In this document: positions 36,580 to 43,729 of the stretch, in pieces | Layout: each line of letters opens with the position of its first letter | How positions within the stretch are numbered: the stretch's first letter is position 1 | The notes under the pieces: generated by a model | Told to the model about the DNA's origin: nothing | The model's input: only the letters and a program-made list of their open reading frames with translations | Databases searched by the model: none | Made by a program: the position numbers and the translations under genes | Assembly (NCBI RefSeq): GCF_002954455.1 | Contig: NZ_MSCC01000002.1 | Location: 60,986 to 124,985, forward strand | Origin: Photobacterium aquimaris | GTDB taxonomy: Bacteria > Pseudomonadota > Gammaproteobacteria > Enterobacterales > Vibrionaceae | Reading direction: 5' to 3' | DNA length: 64,000 nt

Positions 36580-36972
36580 ATGTCATCTCTTTTCACAAAA
36601 GCACTTTTAATTACAGTTACTCTTAGTGCATTATTTTCAACAGCAGCTAATGCAACAAATTCTATTGTTGTACAATCATGTGTCACTAATCCCAATTTTG
36701 ATGAACAAGGCTTATTGACTGCTTACAACAAGCGAAAAAAAAATGCCAAAGATCAAGTTTATAATCTTACCGATCAAGGAAATGTATATAACACAAAAAT
36801 AAATACACAATGTAATGATCAAAAAAATACTATTGATCAAGGACCAATCAAAAGAGCAGACAAAGCCAAATTAGCAATATGTTATGCCAACGCATGGTCA
36901 GCTGCTCGAGATAAATTACTTGGTGAGAACTACACAACCAAGCTCACGACTGATGTTTATAAGGCCAAATAA
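36580..36972 (+). CDS. small exported protein
   Basis: 130 residues. Signal peptide (ALLITVTLSALFSTAANA, about residues 8-25) then a mature domain of about 104 residues with three Cys (SCVTNPNFDEQGLL; NTQCNDQKN; LAICYANAWSAARDK), enough for one disulphide. The stop and the start of the next small gene share one base (TAATG), so the two are coupled. No family recognised; a periplasmic protein by its signal sequence. Confidence 0.7.
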   Translation: MSSLFTKALLITVTLSALFSTAANATNSIVVQSCVTNPNFDEQGLLTAYNKRKKNAKDQVYNLTDQGNVYNTKINTQCNDQKNTIDQGPIKRADKAKLAICYANAWSAARDKLLGENYTTKLTTDVYKAK

Positions 36973-37124
36973 TGAGAAAATTATCTGATTATAAACAACA
37001 AATTAAGTCATTAGTATGTCATGAAGAATATTCACTAACACAAGCGATATTATTATTAAGATCACTACTTGAGAATATTGAAAATGATGAAGCAATTACT
37101 GATATAGCTATGCATGCTGAATAA
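36972..37124 (+). CDS. 50-residue protein coupled to the exported protein gene
   Basis: ATG overlaps the preceding stop by one base (TAATGA arrangement). The product is soluble and helical: MRKLSDYKQQIKSLVCHEEY near the start, then LTQAILLLRSLLENIENDEA, ending in AMHAE. It was below the size at which ORFs are commonly called. Overlap with the upstream gene and normal codon use support it; its function is unknown. Confidence 0.6.
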   Translation: MRKLSDYKQQIKSLVCHEEYSLTQAILLLRSLLENIENDEAITDIAMHAE

Positions 37125-37137
37125 AGCCCTCTCGTAA

Positions 37138-38055
37138 TTAGTTATCAAAAGCAGCAATAGTTATATCATTATTAACATACGACTCAATTTCTTTATAAAG
37201 AAGTTGAGTCGCTGGATTTTGCATTTTTTCATAATTACTTACTAAATAATAACCAGGCACTTTTTCCTGTATAACAGTCATATTAATAGCCTCTATCAGT
37301 ACGCCTTGGTCTAAATATGACTCAACAAAAAGACGATTAACAAAAGCAATACCAATACCTTGTATTGCCGCCTCAATAGTATGCATAGAGTTTTGAAAAT
37401 ATATTTTACTCTGATTAGAATAGGGTTTTATATTATTATTAGCTAAAACCAAATCCCACTGAATTAATCTATTTGTTGTTTCAATCAACGTACAGCTTGC
37501 TAACCTTTCATCTGCAAGATCATCTAACGGTTTATTAATATAATTTGGTGCGCAAACTGCAATCATTTGTTCTTGAAATAATAACCGATGATACTTTTCT
37601 TTTGGCACATCAATACAGTAACGTATTGATAAATCAATATTTTCTTTATTCAAATCTAATGTTTCAATAGTATCAATAAAAACAATAGCAATGGAATTAT
37701 CAGTTAAATAACTATAATTAAGCCGTGGTAATAACCACTTATTTAATAATGTTGGTGGAATAGATACAATTAATTTTTGCGTTTTTGTTACAAATCCAAT
37801 ATCTGTTGTAGCTTGATCTAAATCCTTTAAAATAAGTGAAATACGATTAAAATAACGTATACCAGCGTTGGTTAATTTTATTCCTCGATGCTGACGAATA
37901 AATAGCTTTTGCCCAATAAATTCTTCAAGTGTCTGAATTTGGTGGCTCACCGCTCCCGGTGTTACAAATAACTCCTCAGCTGCTAATTTAAAGCTTTGTA
38001 GCCTAGCTGAGGCTTCAAAATAAATAATACCTTTTAATGGAGGCAATGATCTCAC
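37138..38055 (-). CDS. LysR-family regulator, GcvA-like
   Basis: 305 residues, GTG start with GGATAA upstream. The N-terminal helix-turn-helix (LPPLKGIIYFEASARLQSFK; TPGAVSHQIQTLEEFIGQKL) has the GcvA-type beginning with LPPL...F.A.AR, followed by a LysR effector-binding domain (DLSIRYCIDVPKEKYHRLLF; AAIQGIGIAFVNRLFV). Transcribed away from the PEBP-family gene at 38218 with 162 bases between them, so it may control that gene; the ligand is unknown. Confidence 0.88.
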   Translation of the reverse strand: MRSLPPLKGIIYFEASARLQSFKLAAEELFVTPGAVSHQIQTLEEFIGQKLFIRQHRGIKLTNAGIRYFNRISLILKDLDQATTDIGFVTKTQKLIVSIPPTLLNKWLLPRLNYSYLTDNSIAIVFIDTIETLDLNKENIDLSIRYCIDVPKEKYHRLLFQEQMIAVCAPNYINKPLDDLADERLASCTLIETTNRLIQWDLVLANNNIKPYSNQSKIYFQNSMHTIEAAIQGIGIAFVNRLFVESYLDQGVLIEAINMTVIQEKVPGYYLVSNYEKMQNPATQLLYKEIESYVNNDITIAAFDN

Positions 38056-38217
38056 GTTTTATCCTTTAGAGTATTTTTTCTCAACTATTGATGTATTTTT
38101 ATTGATTTGAGCTATTGTAAGTAATGCTACATTATAACCATTAAAGGTTTTACACTAATATTTAATAATTATAAGTTGTTAAATAACGAAAATTTTAGCT
38201 CTATTACAGGTGAAATG

Positions 38218-38772
38218 ATGAAATTTAAAACAATTGCTGTAGCACTGCTTTTTGCATTACCCTCTTTCATGTCACAAGCAGCAATGACATTAACGAGTCA
38301 GAATGTTACCAATGATCAAACACTGAATAATCAACAGCTATTTAACCAATGGGGCTGTACAGGTAAAAATGAATCTCCGCAGTTAAGCTGGACAGATGTG
38401 CCTGCAGGAACAAAAAGTTTTGCTGTTACTATGTATGATCCTGATGCACCAACAGGTAGTGGTTGGTGGCATTGGAGCGTGATTAACATTCCAGCTGATG
38501 TGCACTCTTTAGCTGAAGGTGCTGGTGCCGTTGGTGGTAAAGATCTACCTAAAGGCGCTAGCATGGTTACTAATGACTTTGGCTTTAAAGGTTTTGGTGG
38601 CGCGTGCCCACCACCAAACGCAAAACCACATAATTATCAAATCACTGTTTATGCATTAAATACAGCGAATATTAAATTACCTGAAAATGCATCACCAGCA
38701 CTAGCAGGATATAACATTCTTGCTCACGTTATCGGTAAAGCACGCCTTGTTGCACCAACTAACGCACGATAA
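38218..38772 (+). CDS. periplasmic YbhB/YbcL-type PEBP protein
   Basis: 184 residues from the ATG at 38218 (AGGTG upstream; the ATG directly before is equally possible). Signal peptide (TIAVALLFALPSFMSQA) followed by a phosphatidylethanolamine-binding-protein fold with the signature DPDAPTGSGWWHWSVINIP, KGASMVTNDFGFKGFGGACP and PHNYQITVYALN. The bacterial family (Raf-kinase-inhibitor-like) binds anionic ligands; its physiological role in bacteria is not settled. Divergent from a LysR gene, with a strong terminator after it. Confidence 0.92.
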   Translation: MKFKTIAVALLFALPSFMSQAAMTLTSQNVTNDQTLNNQQLFNQWGCTGKNESPQLSWTDVPAGTKSFAVTMYDPDAPTGSGWWHWSVINIPADVHSLAEGAGAVGGKDLPKGASMVTNDFGFKGFGGACPPPNAKPHNYQITVYALNTANIKLPENASPALAGYNILAHVIGKARLVAPTNAR

Positions 38773-38787
38773 AAACGATTAAACACT

Positions 38788-38817
38788 AAATACCACTCTT
38801 TAGAGTGGTATTTTTTT
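38788..38817 (+). terminator. terminator of the PEBP gene
   Basis: Perfect 12-bp stem AAATACCACTCT / AGAGTGGTATTT with a 2-base loop (a shorter stem with a TTTA-type loop in practice), then T-run. Confidence 0.9.
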
Positions 38818-38998
38818 GCCTGTTCTCTACATAACTATATGACTTTACTTCGTATATGGTTCTTTTCTCTATTTTATTTCTGTCAGCTATACCGCAAGTG
38901 TGCAAAATATTATTCTGTCTGTTTTCATAGTAGCAAAATTGCTTCACCACACATACGGTATATTGTACTATAAATAATAATAGATGCCGTTTATCCAT

Positions 38999-39426
38999 CT
39001 GAATTCGAAGACAATATCATCGCTAATCCAACAGCTACAAGCCGTCTACTACTGTCTTCACCGCTTCAAAAAAGATGTCATTAGCATAATTTGTTCTTAT
39101 GACGATCGTTTAATGAAGTTAACTGAGTCATAGAGTAAGTAAATGTTTACTCACACTATCATCACGTTAATAAAAAATGCCCATGATATTGATTAAATTA
39201 TTTTGCTTATAGAGAGATGTTTAGTTTAGTCGTTGATTAAACATCTCCTCGTCATGAATAATTTAATATCAACAAGAAAATATAATCATTATGCTAAATT
39301 GAAAATAAGCTAGAAATGTAAAGCGAGGAAAGAATGAATAATGAGAAATAAAAGACTTAAAAATATAAAAGGCGCAAATAACATAGTTATTTACGCCAAT
39401 ATTAACTTTATAGATTAACTATAAAA
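38999..39426. other. spacer with a large foldable inverted repeat
   Basis: No ORF is credible. The region contains a nested dyad: GAGATGTTTA (39214-39223) / TAAACATCTC (39238-39247), with an outer pair TTGATTAAATTATT-like (39190-39203) / AATAATTTAATATCAA (39257-39272). The csp terminator is at its right end. Confidence 0.5.
39371..39396 (-). terminator. terminator of the cold-shock gene
   Basis: Stem GGCGCAAATAAC / TTATTTACGCC with one mismatch; on the minus strand followed by TTTTATATTTT. Confidence 0.85.
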
Positions 39427-39639
39427 TTATAGAGCTACAACGTTTGCAGCTTGAAGACCTTTTTGGCCTTGCTCTACTTCAAAAGACACTTTCTGGCCTT
39501 CAGCAAGAGTTTTGAAGCCTTCAGAAGCGATAGCACGGAAGTGAACGAATACGTCAGCACCGCCGTTGTCTTGAGTAATGAAACCAAAACCTTTCTCTTC
39601 GTTAAACCACTTTACTAGACCAGTTGATTTGTTAGACAT
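39427..39639 (-). CDS. cold-shock-domain protein (CspA family)
   Basis: 70 residues from the ATG at 39639, behind AAGGGACACAAA; the open frame upstream is leader. One cold-shock domain with RNP1 KGFGFI and RNP2 VFVHF; the start [20 protein letters not shown] is typical. It binds single-stranded RNA/DNA as an RNA chaperone. At least 100 bases of leader, with a small palindrome AGTGC-GAT-GCACT (39679-39691), precede the start, in keeping with the long thermosensing leaders of this family. Which Csp paralogue it is cannot be decided. Confidence 0.95.
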
Positions 39640-39948
39640 TTTGTGTCCCTTATATAAATTCTTTAAAATTATCGCAAAGTGCGATGCACTGAAGCTTGAA
39701 TAATTTAATATGATGATGATAAAGCGAAGGGAAACACTAGTGTACACAACAATAACGAAGATGTTTCTAAGGGTTTTTCTTTTACTTAATTCTCAATCAA
39801 TTACTCTAGCTACAGAGTAAATTAATTGTCACATAAAACGCATTACCTGTAAAGTTTTTTATTCAAACAATCGCTTCATATGAAAATATAATTACAATTA
39901 AACATAATTTAATATTATCTCATAAAAATAATACCAAATTATTATGAA

Positions 39949-40176
39949 TTACTTGCCGCCACAGGTATAACATTTATGTTCTGCTGTATATTGCTCACCA
40001 TCCCCTTCTTCATCCCAAATCTTAATTGCATCTTTTTCCCACTCTTTAGCAAGACTATCAAGTTGATCGCCAAATTTCAGGTATTTATCCACACCTTCAT
40101 ATTGAGGAGCCGCCCCAACATCTTGAATATGCTTACGGAATTCCTCTGTAGTATAGATAATCAGACAAAGTTGCAT
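39949..40176 (-). CDS. small hypothetical protein with C-terminal CxxC
   Basis: 75 residues, acidic, soluble, ending in HKCYTCGGK. The text (EEFRKHIQDVGAAPQYEGVD; LDSLAKEWEKDAIKIWDEEG) reads like real protein, with Trp and charged residues in helical spacing. No ribosome binding site precedes the ATG, so the gene may be a 3' remnant of something longer. No family recognised. Confidence 0.5.
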   Translation of the reverse strand: MQLCLIIYTTEEFRKHIQDVGAAPQYEGVDKYLKFGDQLDSLAKEWEKDAIKIWDEEGDGEQYTAEHKCYTCGGK

Positions 40177-40314
40177 TAAATTATCATTGAAGGGCTCATA
40201 TATCTATTTCGGCGTCGACACCAAATTAAAATTAGCATCAGGTTCGATTAGTATGTATTGATATGTATAGAATTTAATAACAGAGGAGAAAATTAAAGAG
40301 GAGCAATAAAAAAA

Positions 40315-40334
40315 CCCCGTCATATAAGACGAGG
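40315..40334 (-). terminator. terminator of tRNA-Ser
   Basis: Stem CCCCGTC / GACGAGG (one mismatch), loop ATATAA; the minus strand continues in seven T. It lies 9 bases beyond the CCA end of the tRNA. Confidence 0.85.
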
Positions 40335-40343
40335 CTTCAAAGG

Positions 40344-40434
40344 TGGCGGAGAGATAGGGATTTGAACCCTAGATACGCTATAAACGTATGCCGGTTTTCA
40401 AGACCGGTGCTTTCAACCACTCAGCCATCTCTCC
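40344..40434 (-). tRNA. tRNA-Ser (anticodon UGA)
   Basis: 91 bases including an encoded CCA. Acceptor stem GGAGAGA / TCTCTCC, anticodon stem-loop ACCGGTCTTGAAAACCGGC with anticodon TGA, long variable arm (CATACG...CGTATC) as required for class II serine tRNAs, and T-loop GGTTCAAATCC. Reads serine UCN codons. Confidence 0.96.
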
Positions 40435-40662
40435 ATGGCAGCTATAGTAACCACCACAACTTAGTCTGTAAAGGCAAAATATAATCCAACCTTACCGACA
40501 GGTATATTTTTAACCAAAAAGAAAAAATAACAACAATAACGCATAGTTAGCAACCAACCTGGTGCTAGTAAAACAACCAATATACGAACATCAGCACATG
40601 GTTTTTAGGCGGTACTCAGTATTCTACCTTTTTTTATTGCTGACTCATGATACTAATCAGTA

Positions 40663-42183
40663 TTAATGAGAATTCACCGCCGCTGCTGGAGCTTTTTTCT
40701 TAAACCTATACAAGGCTAATAAAGGCAACAACGCAACATAAGAAAACATTAAAAAACCAAATGTATATACAAAGGCCAGTAATGTCGATTGTTGATGTAA
40801 TAACGCACTGACTTGAGCAATAAAGTTAGGATCAGTAACCGTTGTATGATGCTGCATTGCCTGTTGTTGTAATATTGGATTAGTGGCGCTTATATCAGCT
40901 CCTAATGCATGCCATTCACGCTGTTGAGTTCGGCTAAAGTAGGTATTTACAATTGAGATACCAAATGAACTACCAATGGTTCGACATAGGTTATACATCA
41001 CCGCTCCACCAACAGCATATTTGGCTTCTAGGGTTCGATATGCCATTTGACTCAATGGTGCAAACACTAACCCCATCCCCATGCCTTGAATGATTGATGG
41101 GATGAGTACCCAATATAAATTGATTTCCATTGAGTACTGCATCATCAGGTAAGTACCAAAAATACTAAACCCAAGTCCAACCGCCACCAGCATTCTTGGA
41201 TCTAAACGATCCATATATTGTGCCATCACCAACAATACAATCGCAGAAGTTAATCCACGCGGCGCCATTACAAATCCTGTCATTTCGACGGGGTAATGTA
41301 ATAATTGCTCTAACATCATCGGTTGTAACTGAGTAATACCAAACAGTCCCATCGAAAAGCCAGCCATGATCAAACATGACACCGCAAGGTTACGGTCTTT
41401 TAATAGCCACATTGGAGCAACATCGCCTTTGGTTCGCCATGAACGTACAATAAAGAACACCCAAGAAATGGCACTTATAATCAATGAAAATAGAATAAAA
41501 TTAGACTCAAACCATCCTTCTTCATTACCTCTATCAAGTACCATTTGTAATAAACCGATACCTACCGTCATACCGATAACTAATGGCCAGTCTAATTTAG
41601 ACTCACCTTTGCCATCAATTTTAACGAACATATAAACCAATGTTAGACATAAGGCACCAACAGGCACATTGACGTAAAAAATCCAACGCCAATCCATATT
41701 TTCAGTGATAATACCGCCTACCGTAGGACCTAAAATAGGGCCAAGTAGAATACCAACACTGAACAACGCCATTGCTTTACCACGCTCGCTAGCAGGGTAA
41801 ATTTGCACCATGGTTGATTGTGCAAGTGGAATAACTGACGCACCAAATGCACCTTGCATGATACGGAAAGTTACCATTTCAGCCAGACTATCAGCTTGAC
41901 CACACAAAGCAGAAGTGACAATAAAGCCAACCACAGATACTAACAATAATCTCCGCACACCAAACTTAAGCGCAAAATAACTCGCAAGTGGTATACAAAT
42001 AGCTTCAGCCATAGAGTAAGAAGTAAGTACCCATGTCACCTGCTCAGATGTAACCCCTAATGCACCCATCATATGCGGTAGTGCAACGTTGGCAATCGTC
42101 ATATCCAGCAATACCATGATTGCTGATAACATAACGGCTAAGGTAATCCATGTACGATTAGCTGGTGTGACTGACTGACTCAT
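40663..42183 (-). CDS. emrB: EmrB/QacA-type MFS multidrug exporter
   Basis: 506 residues, 14 membrane helices, DHA2 family. Motifs include LDMTIANVALPHMMGALGV in TM1, VLTSYSMAEAICIPLASYFA, GVRRLLLVS in motif A, and ILLGPILGPTVGGIITENMD (motif C). Overlaps the stop of the preceding EmrA-type gene (ATGA) and so is coupled to it. With EmrA and a TolC-like outer-membrane channel it would move hydrophobic drugs or uncouplers from the inner membrane to the medium. No TolC or regulator gene is adjacent. Confidence 0.93.
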   Translation of the reverse strand: MSQSVTPANRTWITLAVMLSAIMVLLDMTIANVALPHMMGALGVTSEQVTWVLTSYSMAEAICIPLASYFALKFGVRRLLLVSVVGFIVTSALCGQADSLAEMVTFRIMQGAFGASVIPLAQSTMVQIYPASERGKAMALFSVGILLGPILGPTVGGIITENMDWRWIFYVNVPVGALCLTLVYMFVKIDGKGESKLDWPLVIGMTVGIGLLQMVLDRGNEEGWFESNFILFSLIISAISWVFFIVRSWRTKGDVAPMWLLKDRNLAVSCLIMAGFSMGLFGITQLQPMMLEQLLHYPVEMTGFVMAPRGLTSAIVLLVMAQYMDRLDPRMLVAVGLGFSIFGTYLMMQYSMEINLYWVLIPSIIQGMGMGLVFAPLSQMAYRTLEAKYAVGGAVMYNLCRTIGSSFGISIVNTYFSRTQQREWHALGADISATNPILQQQAMQHHTTVTDPNFIAQVSALLHQQSTLLAFVYTFGFLMFSYVALLPLLALYRFKKKAPAAAVNSH

Positions 42184-43229
42184 TAGTTGGTCTCTGATTG
42201 GGTATCAATAGTGACGTCAGCACTCGCACCAACACGCAATAATGGCTTATTTTTCAAATCTGTAAATTTGACACGCACAGGAAAACGTTGAGGAACTTTA
42301 ACCCAGTTACCAGTGGCATTTTCAGGTGGCAATAATGAAAAAGATGAACCACTCGCAGGAGACAGTGCCTCAACCTGACCTTGATAGGTCACATCTGGGT
42401 ACATATCTAACACCACTGTCGCTGTCATGCCTACTTTCAATAAGCCGATATCTTTCTCTTTATAGTTAGCTTGCAGCCATGCTGTGTTATCTTCAATTAA
42501 TGGCATCATCGCCAAACCAGGAGAAACAACACTACCAGGACGCACACTCACTTTACCTAGCTTACCGTCATACGGCGCATAAATATTAGTGTACGATAAG
42601 TTTAACGTTGCTTGGCTTAATGCCGCTGCTGCTTGTTTTACTTGTGGTGCTTCATCGCCTTTAGCACCTTGTTGATTAATCAGTTGTGACATTTTTGCAC
42701 GTGCGGCTTCAAGGTTTGTTTGAGCGCTGGCTAACTTCGCTTTTACATCATCACCTTGTTGTAACGGCAACAATTTTCGGTTCACTAAATCCATAACACG
42801 GTGATACGTTTTTTGAACGTCAACAAGGTTAGCATCAGCTGCTCGTACATTTGCGCTCGCCGCTAAAATTGCATCATCGGTAGCTTTATTTTGTTGAGTC
42901 GCAACTTCATAAGCAGCTTTCGCTTGCTCTAACTGGATTTCATAAGGCGCAGGATCAATCTTAACTAACAAATCCCCCTCAGCTACATGTTGATAGTTTT
43001 CAACATTAACACTGAGTACCTTGCCACTTATTTGTGGTGCAACGTAAAGAATATTGGCGTGGATATACGCATCATCAGTACTTGGATATAGTTTTTGATG
43101 ACGAGTATAAAAATATCCAGCGGTACCTAAAACCGCAGCAATAACAATAAAAATAAAAATATTACGAAATTTATTTGATTTAGTTGCTGGATTAGGTTGT
43201 TCAATTGGAGTCGTATCTGTCGTTGCCAT
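42183..43229 (-). CDS. emrA: EmrA-type membrane fusion protein
   Basis: 348 residues. N-terminal membrane anchor (NIFIFIVIAAVLGTAGYFYT), lipoyl half-motifs around PQISGKVLSVNVENYQHVAE and APYDGKLGKVSVRPGSVVSP, a helical hairpin rich in Ala/Gln, and a beta-barrel end. Standard EmrA/HlyD size. First gene of the emrAB pair; translation is coupled by a one-base overlap. Confidence 0.93.
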   Translation of the reverse strand: MATTDTTPIEQPNPATKSNKFRNIFIFIVIAAVLGTAGYFYTRHQKLYPSTDDAYIHANILYVAPQISGKVLSVNVENYQHVAEGDLLVKIDPAPYEIQLEQAKAAYEVATQQNKATDDAILAASANVRAADANLVDVQKTYHRVMDLVNRKLLPLQQGDDVKAKLASAQTNLEAARAKMSQLINQQGAKGDEAPQVKQAAAALSQATLNLSYTNIYAPYDGKLGKVSVRPGSVVSPGLAMMPLIEDNTAWLQANYKEKDIGLLKVGMTATVVLDMYPDVTYQGQVEALSPASGSSFSLLPPENATGNWVKVPQRFPVRVKFTDLKNKPLLRVGASADVTIDTQSETN

Positions 43230-43729
43230 GAATTTATCCTATTTAGCTAACACTTAGCTAAATTTGAGTCTAGATGATAGAAATTATTAAGCCAAAAAAA
43301 GTTCGTCTAGTCATAACTAATACATATTAATAACCATGCAACTGTATTGTTATAAACATAACCACAATAATTAACGTATTGAAATAATAGGCTTGTGAGC
43401 AGAGGCTTTCAAGTCAGTGCCAATGTGGCGGAGGGTATAATTGGGTCAAGTAAAGCGTCATTTTAAAGCATTGACCTAATGAATTAGAGTAAATACATTA
43501 ATTTGGCTCTTTTCCCTTCCTAAATAGCTAAAATACATGAAAGTTTAATAGTTTTATTATTACCATTTAATTATAAAAACTTAAACTCCATTTTTACCAT
43601 TATAGCTTAAATGAATATAATCTGTACTGACATAAAACCACTACAGCAACTCGTACCAATAAAAGAACACTAAAACTCCTCGCTATTTAATTAAAGTAGC
43701 GAGGAGTGTCGAACGATTAACGATAAATG
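43230..43729. other. intergenic region upstream of emrA
   Basis: 500 bases without a convincing ORF. It contains the emrA promoter region, a weak GGTCAA...TTGACC dyad (43443-43475), and the strong terminator of the following gene at 43675-43707. Confidence 0.4.
43675..43707 (-). terminator. terminator of the D-lactate dehydrogenase-type gene
   Basis: Perfect 11-bp stem ACTCCTCGCTA / TAGCGAGGAGT with an 11-base loop, followed on the minus strand by TTTTAGT. Confidence 0.85.

Noticed and set aside
38786-38998. 70-codon minus-strand ORF with YYENRQ/YVENRQ repeats
   Set aside because: Overlaps the terminator of the PEBP gene; the apparent repeat is a low-complexity coincidence and no ribosome binding site exists.
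43395-43440. Stretch GAGGCTTTCAA...GTGGCGGAGG resembling the 3' side of the tRNA-Ser region at 40.33 kb
   Set aside because: Only short matches and no cloverleaf; not enough for a tRNA remnant or att site.
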